Source: DATAGF01 sp963813355 (GTDB taxonomy: Bacteria; Actinomycetota; Thermoleophilia; Miltoncostaeales; Miltoncostaeaceae). From it: a stretch of DNA of 64,000 nucleotides. Every line of letters begins with the position of its first letter. Position 1 is the first letter of the stretch. Where the stretch lies: NCBI GenBank assembly GCA_963813355.1, contig CAWEYS010000023.1:355793-419792 (forward strand). The letters are read 5' to 3'. The translations under genes were made by a program, and so were the position numbers. Shown here piece after piece: positions 7,712 to 15,637 of this stretch. The notes under the pieces were generated by a model. The model worked only from the letters and a program-made list of their open reading frames with translations, had not been told where the DNA came from and did no database searches.

Positions 7712-8346
7712 CAGCGCGTCCTTTCCAACCAATCGGGGGCGATGCCGCTCCCGGTCAGGTCCGCGCGGAGCTTGCGCCGCGCGTCGTGCAGGGTCTTGTA
7801 GAGGGCGCCGCGCGTCGTGCCGAGCCGCTCGGCGAGCACGTCGATCGGCACGCCGTTCAGCGCGAGCGCGACGAGCACCTCCCGTTGATGCGGGGTCAGC
7901 ACCTCGTCGATGGCTCGCGCGAATGGCGCCGAAGAACCTGCTCCTTGCTCCGCGTCCTCGTGCGGCGTGTGCTGCTCGCTCGCGAAACGCGCCCAGCCTT
8001 CGGGCTCCAAGGGGACCTCGCGGCCCTGCCAGGCGCGCCGGCGCAGCTTCACGGCCGCTTCGAGCAACGCGAACTTGTAGGCCCAGGTCGTGAAGCGGCT
8101 GGCGCCGCGGAAGTCGTCGAGGCGCCTGAGCACGCTCATCAGCGCGTCGTCGGCGGCCTGCATGGCGATGTCGTCGAGCTCGTTGCCGCGCAGGTGCGCC
8201 AGGGCGTCGCGGCGGCGATTCACCTCGAAGCGGGCGGCGCGCACGAGCAGCGCATGCAGGCGCCCCACGGCGTCGTCGTGGTCGGCGCCCTCACCGCGCA
8301 GATCGCGCAGCCAGCGCCGCGACTCGGGGTCGAGGCGAGCCATCAT
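7711..8346 (-). CDS. ECF RNA polymerase sigma factor
   Basis: A 211-residue sigma-70 family ECF factor. Region 2 covers about residues 20-95, including DDIAMQAADDALMSVLRRLD and GASRFTTWAYKFALLEA. A short linker precedes region 4 (about 150-200), where LTPHQREVLVALALNGVPI and AERLGTTRGALYKTLHDARR form the DNA-binding helix-turn-helix. The start is ATG 8346, behind GGAG. Longer starts run into the conserved promoter motif at 8443-8481. It is co-transcribed with its anti-sigma gene, small peptide, folE and a reductase, and very probably autoregulated through that motif. Confidence 0.9.
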   Translation of the reverse strand: MMARLDPESRRWLRDLRGEGADHDDAVGRLHALLVRAARFEVNRRRDALAHLRGNELDDIAMQAADDALMSVLRRLDDFRGASRFTTWAYKFALLEAAVKLRRRAWQGREVPLEPEGWARFASEQHTPHEDAEQGAGSSAPFARAIDEVLTPHQREVLVALALNGVPIDVLAERLGTTRGALYKTLHDARRKLRADLTGSGIAPDWLERTR

Positions 8347-8442
8347 CGGGGGCTCCGCCACACGGCGCGACCGTACAGTCGGCGGCGCCCCGCCGACGAT
8401 CGGACTGGCGACGCTCACGCCGCGTCCCGGGTCTCGTGGGCT

Positions 8443-8481
8443 CGCATGACCCATTGGTGTCCGCCCGGGCCGCGTTCTTAC
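8443..8481 (-). promoter_or_regulatory. ECF-type promoter P1 upstream of the sigma gene
   Basis: Read on the minus strand: GTAAGAAC (8474-8481), 13 bases, then ACACCAATGGGTCAT. The same two boxes with the same 13-base spacing occur at 9385-9392 (minus strand) and 9416-9423 (plus strand). The shared motif in front of the sigma gene and nearby transcription units suggests a sigma-specific -35/-10 pair. The exact -10 hexamer is not determined. Confidence 0.65.
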
Positions 8482-8495
8482 CCGCCGCCGCCACA

Positions 8496-8528
8496 CGCTC
8501 TCCCGCTCTCGTTGACGGCGGGAGAGCG
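8496..8528 (-). terminator. Perfect 11-bp hairpin
   Basis: CGCTCTCCCGC at 8496-8506 pairs exactly with 8518-8528 around an 11-base loop. It lies 12 bases past the stop of the secreted helical protein gene and upstream of promoter P1, so it would insulate the two units. Confidence 0.65.
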
Positions 8529-8539
8529 CGGGCCGCGAC

Positions 8540-9239
8540 TCAGCGGAAGCGCTGAGGGAACTGGCCGATGATGCCGGCCGAGAGCATGTCGGCCATGCCC
8601 AGGATCTGGGCGTGGACCTTGTCGTAGGCTCGCACGTCCGCGCTCCACTCACCGGTGAGCCTGGCGACGGCCTCATCGGTGGTGAGCTTCAGGTGGTGGC
8701 GCATCATCCCGCGCATCTCAGCTCGGGGCCAGGCTGTCGGGTTGGCGCTCGAGAGGAAGCCGGCGATCTGATCGGCGTTGCGCGTCCAGCGCGCCTGCGC
8801 CTGCGCCAGGCCCGCTGTGTCACCGGCCTTGGCGGCGGTCAGCACGTCAACCGCGATCAGGATGTGCTGCCGGAGCAGGCCGGTCAGGCGCGTGCCCGCG
8901 GCCTTCCCGTAGAAGGGCGCGATCGCGTTGCCGATGTCCGCCTGGTTCCGCAGCAGCCTGGCCTCGCTGGTCGTGAGGCTCGGCAGCCCGGCGGCGAAAT
9001 CGACGATGACCTGTCGCGTCCAGACGATGTGCTCCTCCCAGAGAGCGCGCATGTCCTGGCGCAGGGCCACCTCTCGCGCCGGCGCGGCGCTGTGGCTCTC
9101 GCCCACGGTGTGGGCGTCGGCGATCGCAGGCCCGCCTGCCGGGGGCACCGAGCGCGAGGAGCGCGCTCAGCGCCGCGGCCGCGAGCAGGGCCGGAAGCAC
9201 GAGGAGGGCTCGCCGCCGTGCTCGTGGGTGGGATCTCAT
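8540..9239 (-). CDS. Secreted all-helical protein of unknown function, one frameshift
   Basis: The N-terminal frame starts at ATG 9239 and encodes a basic n-region (MRSHPRARRRALL) with a long Ala/Leu core, a clear signal peptide. Near 9145 one base shifts the frame. The remaining part runs to 8540, is about 195 residues long and is predicted helical: VALRQDMRALWEEHIVWTRQ, ARLLRNQADIGNAIAPFYG, LTGLLRQHILIAVDVLTAAK and ILGMADMLSAGIIGQFPQRF. I have seen this family in actinobacteria and bacilli without an assigned function. The start overlaps the stop of small peptide 2 (ATGA), and both lie behind promoter P2, which makes them likely sigma targets. Confidence 0.75.
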
Positions 9240-9334
9240 CGCTCAGCCCTGGGGATCGTCGGGGTGGGGCTGCGACCGGGCGGGCAGGCGACGTGCATGA
9301 CGTCGATCCAGCCGTGGATGCCGGTGGTCTTCAT
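9236..9334 (-). CDS. Small CP..R.P.PTIP peptide 2 (32 aa), coupled to the secreted protein
   Basis: An unannotated 32-residue ORF, MKTTGIHGWIDVMHVACPPG followed by RSPTPTIPRAER. ATG 9334 has CGAGGAGG upstream at about 7 bases. The TGA overlaps the next gene as ATGA. Its second half matches peptide 1 at 7327-7419: A-C-P, two residues, R-[TS]-P, one residue, P-T-I-P-[KR]. The N-terminal halves differ. Promoter P2 lies just upstream. Two copies with the same gene architecture and divergent downstream genes argue for a real peptide family. Function unknown. Confidence 0.7.
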   Translation of the reverse strand: MKTTGIHGWIDVMHVACPPGRSPTPTIPRAER

Positions 9335-9350
9335 CGTGTCCTCCTCGTGT

Positions 9351-9392
9351 TCGCTCATACCCACTTGGTGTGGCCCGCCCGGGCGTTCTTAC
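9351..9392 (-). promoter_or_regulatory. ECF-type promoter P2
   Basis: Minus strand: GTAAGAAC (9385-9392), 13 bases, then ACACCAAGTGGGTATG. Both boxes and the spacing match P1. The GC-rich spacer is also similar (CCCGGGCGG in each). It lies about 20 bases upstream of small peptide 2. Confidence 0.65.
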
Positions 9393-9415
9393 GGGGGGCA
9401 GGGGGCGCCCGCACG

Positions 9416-9446
9416 GTAAGAAGGGCGAGGCGTCCGACACCGACAC
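9416..9446 (+). promoter_or_regulatory. ECF-type promoter P3, divergent from P2
   Basis: Plus strand: GTAAGAAG (9416-9423), 13 bases, then ACACCGACACGAC. It differs from P1 and P2 at one base in the first box and is weaker in the second, but keeps the same spacing. It faces the unit containing the 77-residue ORF and the second ZAS gene. Confidence 0.5.
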
Positions 9447-9449
9447 GAC

Positions 9450-9683
9450 ATGGAGGCACGGCGCGACTCACCGGCGGGCACCTCCTGGCCAGAGAGGTCG
9501 TCGCGTGGCGCCGCGAGCGCCTCGCTGCGGCAGGCTTCGCCGCCGGCCTGGCCCGAGACGCTGGCGCATGAGCGCCGCATGGACCTCCACGCCCTCATCG
9601 CGCTCACCGAGCGCGGCTGCCCGCCGGAGACGGCCGCCCGGATCCTGGCGCCCCTCGACACCGCTCCCGGTGAGCGCTGGTGA
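9450..9683 (+). CDS. Hypothetical 77-aa protein (or 34-aa form)
   Basis: The frame starts at ATG 9450, so close to P3 that the message could be nearly leaderless. The first 43 residues are low-complexity Ala/Ser/Arg. An inner ATG at 9579 gives a 34-residue form, MDLHALIALTERGCPPETAA plus RILAPLDTAPGERW, which looks more protein-like and may be the real product. It lies 25 bases before the second ZAS gene on the same strand. I do not recognise it. Confidence 0.45.
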   Translation: MEARRDSPAGTSWPERSSRGAASASLRQASPPAWPETLAHERRMDLHALIALTERGCPPETAARILAPLDTAPGERW

Positions 9684-9708
9684 CCACCGTCGCTGCTAGC
9701 CTCGGCGC

Positions 9709-9939
9709 ATGAGCGGGCCCCTCTCTGAGGACCTTCTCCGCGTGCTCGGGCCCTCCGGACCCGACGTCGGGTGCGACGTGTGCTTCGACGAGCTCGACCG
9801 CTACGTCGAGCTCGAGCTCGCGGGGGCCGATGCCGAGGCGGCCGTGCCCGGCATGAGGGCCCATCTCGAGGGCTGCCCGGCCTGTGCCGAGGAGCACGCC
9901 AGCCTGCGTGCGCTCGTCGCGCAGGACGCGGCGAAGTAG
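9709..9939 (+). CDS. Zinc anti-sigma-like protein (ZAS) 2
   Basis: A 76-residue paralogue of the anti-sigma factor at 7469-7711. It shares C-x-x-C-F-x-x-LDRYVELELAG, the PGM spacer, the H-x3-C-x2-C site as HLEGCPAC, and SLRALV. No sigma gene adjoins it, but promoter P3 lies upstream. It may be a second brake on the same sigma factor or may bind a sigma factor elsewhere. ATG 9709 is used; no strong ribosome site is visible. Confidence 0.8.
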   Translation: MSGPLSEDLLRVLGPSGPDVGCDVCFDELDRYVELELAGADAEAAVPGMRAHLEGCPACAEEHASLRALVAQDAAK

Positions 9940-9983
9940 AGCGTCCCCCGGCTCATACCGTCTGAGTGCGTCAGGGAGGTGCG

Positions 9984-10382
9984 ATGCCCGATCAGTCGGC
10001 TCGGCTCGAGGTGGTGAGGCGGTACTGGGAGTACGCGGGGGCCGACGTGGACCGCGCTCCCGAGATCTACCACGACGACGCGGTGCTGGAGTTTCCGCAG
10101 TCGGGCGAGCGTTTCGAGGGCGTCGACAACTTCACGGAGTGGCGCCGTCAGTATCCGGCCGAGGTGCGCTACCGGGTCCGACGGATCACGGCCCGTGAGG
10201 ACCTGGTCGTCGCCGAGGTCTCGGTCACCTACGACGGCCGTACGGAGATGTTCGGGGTTCAGCTGCTCGAGTTCCGAGACGACAAGGTGGCGCGCGAGCG
10301 GATCTACGTCATGGACGGCTGGGAGGCCCCCGAGTGGCGCGCCCCCTGGCGGGCTGACACTCCGGCAGACGCGCCCGGGTGA
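9984..10382 (+). CDS. SnoaL/NTF2-like protein
   Basis: A 132-residue protein with the NTF2-like cone fold pattern. It has an N-terminal helix (VVRRYWEYAGADVDRAPEIY), HDDAVLEFPQSGERFEGVDN, then a beta-rich half ending EFRDDKVARERIYVMDGW. ATG 9984 follows AGGGAGGTG. Such proteins are ligand-binding or small isomerase/cyclase-like enzymes, and the sequence does not say which. A second NTF2-like gene follows in the same direction. Confidence 0.8.
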   Translation: MPDQSARLEVVRRYWEYAGADVDRAPEIYHDDAVLEFPQSGERFEGVDNFTEWRRQYPAEVRYRVRRITAREDLVVAEVSVTYDGRTEMFGVQLLEFRDDKVARERIYVMDGWEAPEWRAPWRADTPADAPG

Positions 10383-10486
10383 CACGGGTCCTGACCACGA
10401 TGTGACCGGCGCTCGAACGGGCTTTCGCCGTCGCTCGGCGCCGTCGTAGGATCGCGCCGCCCACCCCGAGGAGACGGAGGAGCGCA

Positions 10487-10906
10487 ATGGACCACGCGGC
10501 CACGATGGAACGCGCCTACGAGCTGATCAACGCCGGCGACATCGACGGCTTCGGCGCGCTCCTCGCCGACGACTTCGTCGAGCACGAGGAGACGCCCGGC
10601 CTCGCGCCGACAAAGCAGGGGGTCATCGACTTCTTCACGATGTACACCGCGGCGTTCCCCGACCTGCGCATGACGCCGGAGGACGTCCTGTCCAGCGGCG
10701 ACAAGGTCGTCGTCCGGGTGAAGGCGACCGGCACCCACGAGGGTGACTTCATGGGCGTGCCGGCGACCGGCAGGAGCATCGACGTCCAGCTCATCGACAT
10801 CGTGCGCTTCGGCGACGACGGCCTCGCGCACGAGCACTGGGGCGTCTTCGACGCCATGACGATGATGCAGCAGCTCGGCGTCGTCCCGGCGGACGGCCCC
10901 GGGTAG
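10487..10906 (+). CDS. SnoaL-like ester cyclase family protein
   Basis: A 139-residue SnoaL-type protein. Typical segments are YELINAGDIDGFGALLADDF, VEHEETPG, FTMYTAAFPDLRMTPEDV and a C-terminal sheet with THEGDFMGVPATGRSID and VRFGDDGLAHEHWGVFD. SnoaL-type proteins include polyketide cyclases with an Asp/His pair, but most members are uncharacterised. ATG 10487 follows GGAGACGGAGGAG. It lies tail to tail with the aldo-keto reductase. Confidence 0.85.
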   Translation: MDHAATMERAYELINAGDIDGFGALLADDFVEHEETPGLAPTKQGVIDFFTMYTAAFPDLRMTPEDVLSSGDKVVVRVKATGTHEGDFMGVPATGRSIDVQLIDIVRFGDDGLAHEHWGVFDAMTMMQQLGVVPADGPG

Positions 10907-10922
10907 CCGCCCGGCGCGGCCC

Positions 10923-11726
10923 TCAGCCGCCGCGCAGGGCGTCGAGCCGCGCCATGTCCTCCTCGCCGAGCGTCCAGTCGAGCACCTGGGCGTTCTCGAC
11001 GATGCGCTCGCGGCTCCGGGACTTCGGGATCGTGGGGACCCCGTGCTGCAGGCACCAGCGCACCAGCACCTGGGCGGGGGACCGGCCGACGCGCCCGGCG
11101 ATCTCCGCGATCGCCGGGTCGCGCAGCAGGCGGCCGTGCCCAAGTGGGCTGTAGGACTCCAGCACCACGCCGAGGTCCCGGTGGGCCCGCAGCTCGGAGG
11201 GCGACCAGACCTGCGGGTGCCACTCGACCTGGTTGACCATCGGCGGCACCTCCGCCCTCTCGACCGTCCGGCGGAGGAGGTCGGTGCCGTAGTTGGAGAC
11301 GCCGATCGCGCGGGCGAGCCCGTCGGCGTGCAGGCGCTCGAGCTCCGGCCAGAGCGCCTCGGCGCCGCGACCGGGCCAGTGGATCAGGTAGAGGTCGACC
11401 CGGTCGAGCCCGAGCTTGCGGAGGCTGGTCTCGAGCTGGCGGCGCGCCTCGCCGCGGCCGGGGCGGAGCTTGGTCGCCACGAACACGTCGTCCCGCGGCA
11501 GCCCGCTCGCGCGCAGCCCCCGCCCGACGCCCTCCTCGTTGCCGTAGGCGGCGGCCGTGTCGACGTGCCGGTAGCCCGCCTCGAGCGCCCAGAGCACGGC
11601 CTGCTCGGTCTCCCCCGCCGGGACCCGCCACACGCCCAGCCCGAGCAGCGGCATCAGGGCGTCGTTGGACAGCCGGAGCGAGGGCGCTCCGGCCAGGAGC
11701 CCCTGGGGTGCCGATCCGCTGGTCAT
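10923..11726 (-). CDS. Aldo/keto reductase
   Basis: A 267-residue NADPH-dependent aldo/keto reductase of the 2,5-diketo-gluconate reductase type. Signatures in order: LGLGVWRVP, GYRHVDTAAAYGNEEGVGRG (catalytic Asp and Tyr), FVATKLRPG (catalytic Lys), LIHWPG (His), and C-terminal PKSRSRERIVEN for cofactor phosphate binding. ATG 11726 follows CCGGAGG. The gene stands alone and the substrate cannot be inferred. Confidence 0.93.
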   Translation of the reverse strand: MTSGSAPQGLLAGAPSLRLSNDALMPLLGLGVWRVPAGETEQAVLWALEAGYRHVDTAAAYGNEEGVGRGLRASGLPRDDVFVATKLRPGRGEARRQLETSLRKLGLDRVDLYLIHWPGRGAEALWPELERLHADGLARAIGVSNYGTDLLRRTVERAEVPPMVNQVEWHPQVWSPSELRAHRDLGVVLESYSPLGHGRLLRDPAIAEIAGRVGRSPAQVLVRWCLQHGVPTIPKSRSRERIVENAQVLDWTLGEEDMARLDALRGG

Positions 11727-11869
11727 GGCTCGCCTCCGGTCGTCGGGTACCGGAACACGGTAGGCCTGTTGCCCCGGGCGCGCCCCACCAGGTAGACCAT
11801 CGCCGTGCAGCTCGTCGACGGGGACAGGCTCGAGAGGGCCGACTGGACCACGGTGGCCCTCTGAGCACG

Positions 11870-11949
11870 GTCCGGCCCGGCTACGCGATCCGGGGCGGCG
11901 CCGCCGACGCCGACCGCCTGGGCCGGCAGGCGCGCGTGATGGCCGAGGG
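11870..11949 (+). pseudogene. N-terminal remnant of a methyltransferase-like protein
   Basis: One plus-strand frame reads VRPGYAIRGGAADADRLGRQ then ARVMAEG and then loses any family pattern. The YAIRGGAADADRL...ARVM string resembles the first residues of some class I SAM methyltransferases. The rest is absent and the antiporter gene ends here on the other strand. A weak call from one short match. Confidence 0.3.
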
Positions 11950-11962
11950 CGGCGGCGGACGA

Positions 11963-13835
11963 TCAGCCCAGCCGGTTGTCCAGGTAGCACCACTTCCAGG
12001 CCTCGCCGGGCTCGATGCTGCGCATGACCGGGTGCTCGCACTCGGCGAAGTGCCCGGTCGCGTGCTTGCCGACCGACGAGTCGCAGCAGCCCACGTGTCC
12101 GCAGGTCAGGCACAGGCGCAGGTGCACCCAGGTGAGGCCGTCGCGGAGGCACTCCTCGCACCCGTCCGGCGTCCGGGGGGCCAGCCATGCGGGCGCCTCG
12201 CGCAGGTGCTCGCAGTCCCCGGCGCGGATCAGGGTCGGCCGCAGCTCGCGGTCGGTCATGGACTCCGCGTCCTCCACGGGGTCGAGCAGCGACTCCTCGA
12301 GGTCGACCGCCGTCATGGCCGCGCGCAGCACGACGTCGTCCACGTAGCCGGCGTCGCGGGCGTGGACGATGATGTCCCGCTCGGCGCCGAGCATCTCGAG
12401 GCGCAGGCGCCGGTAGGTGGCCGCGGGCGGCTCGACCTCGGCCTGGCTGCGACCGAGGCGCTCCCAGATGCCGTTGGCCCGGAGCTCGGCGCGCTCGCGG
12501 AGCTGGTGGATGACCTCCTCGGGGTCGCCGGGCGAGCGGACCTCCTCGAGCCTCGCCAACCCCGCCCGCGACGCCTTGCTGATGAGGGCGGCCGCCTGGA
12601 GGGCGTCCTCGGCCGCGCTCGGGGCCGGCAGGCGCAGGCGGGCGACGAGCCACGGGAGCGTCGTCCCCTGGATGAGCAGGGTCCCGGCCACGACCACGAA
12701 GGCCGCGAGCTGCAGGACCTCGCGCTGGGGGGTCTCCTCGGGCAGCAGGAAGGCGGCGGCCAGCGTCACGACGCCCCGCATGCCGGCCCACGACACGACC
12801 GCCCCCGCGGCCCAGCTCCACGCGTGCGCGCGCATCCGGGCCGTGCCGTGGTGGTAGATCCAGACCGACGGCCATCGTGTACGCGATCCGCACCAGGATG
12901 GTGACGACCAGGACCACGACGCAGATCAGCGCGATGCGCCCGACCCCGAGGTCCGAGTCGCCGACGGCCTCGAGGATGGGCCGGATCTGCAGGCCGATCA
13001 GCAGGAAGACGGCGTTCTCGAGCATGAACTGCACCGTGCTCCAGTTCGTCGTCTCGGCCAGCCGCGACGCCGCCGACTGGAGCGTGGGCGCCTTGTGCCC
13101 GAGCAGCAGGCCGGTCACGACCACGGCCACGACGCCCGACGCGCCGATGGCCTCGGCGGGCAGGAAGGCGACGAACGGCGCGGTGAACGACAGCGTGGTG
13201 TCGAGCACGGGGTCGGTGATGTGCTTCCGGATCGCGGCGAGCAGCGCGGTGGCGGCGAGGCCGACCACGAGCCCGCCCCCGGCCGCGAGGACGAAGTCCC
13301 ACCCCACCTCGAGCGGCGTGACGCTCGAGGTGATCGCCGCCGTGGCCGCGGTCAGCGCGACCAGGGCCGTCGCGTCGTTGACCAGGCTCTCGCCCTCCAG
13401 GATGGTCGTGATGCGCCGCGGCAGGCCGATCCGGCGGCCGACGGCGGTCGCGGCGACCGCGTCCGGCGGCGCCACCACGGCGCCCAGCGCCAGCGCCGCC
13501 GCCAGCGAGACCGAGGGCACGACCCACCATGCGGCGAGCCCGACGACCACCGTCGTCACGGCGACCAGGCCCACGGCGAGGATGATCAGCGCCTCCCTGA
13601 CGGCCGCGAAGTCGATGAGCGACGTGCGGATGGCCGCCGCGTACAGGAGCGGCGGCAGCAGGCCGAAGAGCACCAGGTCGGGGTCGAGCTCGAACGTCGG
13701 GACGCCGGGGATCAGCGACGCGACGACGCCGACGACGACCAGGACCAGCGGCGGGGACCATCCCAGGCGGCGCGAGGCGCCGGCGACGAACGCGACGGTC
13801 ACGACGATGGCGAGGACGTAGAGGGCGGGCTCCAC
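11963..13835 (-). CDS. CPA1-type Na+/H+ antiporter with C-terminal UBP zinc finger, one frameshift
   Basis: The membrane half begins at GTG 13835 and has about ten hydrophobic segments. The core carries GAVVAPPDAVAATAVGR and LEGESLVNDATALV, the paired ND region of CPA1 antiporters. A one-base shift near 12867 separates it from the rest (VWIYHHGTARMRAHAWSW, AGMRGVVTLAAAFLLP). A long cytoplasmic helical region follows. The last 70 residues form a UBP-type zinc finger: CEECLRDGLTWVHLRLCLTC, GHVGCCDSSVGKHATGHF and HPVMRSIEPGEAWKWCY. The antiporter-zinc finger combination is known in actinobacteria. The role of the finger is unclear. Confidence 0.85.
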
Positions 13836-13869
13836 GCGGGCATGATGCCGCGACCGGACGCCGCCCGCC

Positions 13870-14060
13870 TCAGCCGCCGCGCGCGCCCTCCCGGACGAGC
13901 TCGGCGGAGGGTCGCGCGGCCCGCCCCGGCATCCAGGCGGCGGCCGTCACCAGCGCGGCCGCCGTGACGCCGGCGGCGGTCAGCATTCCGGCGCGGAAGC
14001 CGTGGGCCACCACCTCGGGGTCGGCGCCCGCGCTCGCCTCGCCCGCGGCGGCATGGCGGC
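13870..14060 (-). pseudogene. C-terminal remnant of an MFS transporter
   Basis: The minus-strand frame reads GADPEVVAHGFRAGMLTAAG, then VTAAALVTAAAWMPGRAARP and a short polar tail. This is like the last transmembrane helix of DHA2-type multidrug MFS transporters. No other transporter helices are found upstream, and the preceding codons look shifted near 14040. A genomic leftover. Confidence 0.45.
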
Positions 14061-14132
14061 CAGCACGCGCCGCTGACGCGTGTCGAGCGCGCGCCTCCCC
14101 GTCACGGTCGCGCACCGTATAGCCTCGGGGCC

Positions 14133-14402
14133 ATGTGCCGAAACATCCGAACGCTCTACAACTTCGAGCCGCCGGCGACCCCGGACGAGGTCCACGCCGC
14201 CGCGCTCCAATACGTCCGCAAGGTGAGCGGGTTCACGAAGCCCTCGCGCGCCAACGCCGAGGCCTTCGAGAACGCGATCGAGGCCGTCGCGGCGATCACG
14301 CGGGACCTCCTGGGCGAGCTGACGACGTCGGCCGAGCCCAAGGACCGCGAGGTCGAGGCGGCCAAGGCCCGCGCCCGCTTCGAGCGCCGCCGGGCGGCCT
14401 GA
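14133..14402 (+). CDS. DUF2277 family protein
   Basis: An 89-residue protein beginning MCRNIRTLYNFEPPATPDEV, with ALQYVRKVSGFTKPSRANAE and a charged C-terminal helix. These match the DUF2277 pattern (CRNI..L.NFEPPAT and the VRK.SGF..PS block). The family is small, cytoplasmic and of unknown function. It stands as a single gene. The start is clear because the conserved MCRNI is at the ATG. Confidence 0.9.
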   Translation: MCRNIRTLYNFEPPATPDEVHAAALQYVRKVSGFTKPSRANAEAFENAIEAVAAITRDLLGELTTSAEPKDREVEAAKARARFERRRAA

Positions 14403-14506
14403 GGGCCGTCTCACCGCGCGCGGCCCCGGCGCGGCTTGACGGGCCGTTCCGGGGCGCTCGTAGCGTCGGGCTCCTCGCGCCGGCTCCGCCGGCGCGGCGC
14501 TGACGC

Positions 14507-15584
14507 ATGCTCAAGCCCAGGCCCATTCGCAACGTTGACGCCGGCGACCTCATCGAGATGATGCTGGTGGTCGCCGTCGCGACCATCATCGTCATCCGGG
14601 TCATCCTGGAGCTGATGGGCTACCCCAAGCTCGGCAGCGGCGGCCTCCACATCGCCCACGTGCTCTACGGCGGGCTGATGATGTTCGGCGCCCTGATCCT
14701 GGTCTTCGCCTTCCTCAACATGGCGGTGCGCTGGTTCGCGGCGTTCGTCGGCGGCGTCGGCTTCGGGTTCTTCATCGACGAGGTCGGCAAGTTCATCACC
14801 AACGACGTGGACTACTTCTTCGCGCCGGCGTTCAGCGTGATGTACGTCGTCTTCATCGTCCTCTTCCTGGTGGCGTACGCCATCAAGCGCGCGCGCCTGC
14901 GCGCCCACGACGCGCTCGCGAACGCGCTCAGCCTGCTGCGCGAGGAGCGCGACGGGGCCCTCGACGCCGAGACCAGGCGCGAGATCCTCAGCCTGCTGGG
15001 CCAGGCGAACCCGGCCGACCCGCTCGTGCCGATCCTGCGCGAGCGCGTGCGCGACGCGCCGACGATCGAGCGCCGCAACCTCACGCCCGTACGCCTTCGT
15101 GAAGACCCGCGTCGCGGCGTGGTACCAGGGCATCGCCGGGCGGCGCTGGTTCACGGCGACCCTGATCACCGTGATGGTGCTGGGCCTGCTGGCCAACCTC
15201 GCCACGTTCGCGACGCCGGTCCTCGGGTGGGCGATGGACGAGAACGGGGTCGACAACGACAGCCACGACTTCGTGGCGTGGTTCCAGGGCGGCGCGGCCG
15301 CCGCCACCGCCGCGTTCATCCTCGCCGGCCTGATCGTGTGGCGCCGGTCGCGCCTGAACGCGTACCGGTGCTTCAAGTTCTCGGTCCTGGTCGCCCTGCT
15401 GATCGGCCAGGTCTTCGCGTTCTACTACGACCAGCTGTCGGCCATGATCGGGACGATCTGGCTCCTCCTGCTCTACGCGGTCCTCAGCTACGTGATCTCC
15501 CGGGAGGAGGCGCAGGAGCGCGAGGGCGTCGCCCCGGAGCCGATGGTCGCCCCGGTCGCCGGCGTCGCCCCCAAGGTGACCTGA
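14507..15584 (+). CDS. Polytopic membrane protein, one frameshift
   Basis: Part one, from ATG 14507, has four hydrophobic segments: VVAVATIIVIRVILELMG, HVLYGGLMMFGALILVFAFL, AAFVGGVGFGFFIDEVGKFI and VMYVVFIVLFLVAYAI. A cytoplasmic helical domain follows. Near 15088 the frame shifts and the second part continues FVKTRVAAWYQGIAGRRWFT with four further segments, to the stop at 15584. The reconstructed protein has about 359 residues and eight helices. It resembles uncharacterised actinobacterial membrane proteins. No function is assigned. Confidence 0.65.
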
Positions 15585-15637
15585 GCGGCGACGGGACGGT
15601 ACGGTCGGTCGGGCACGGCGTCCCGGCCGGAGCGGAC

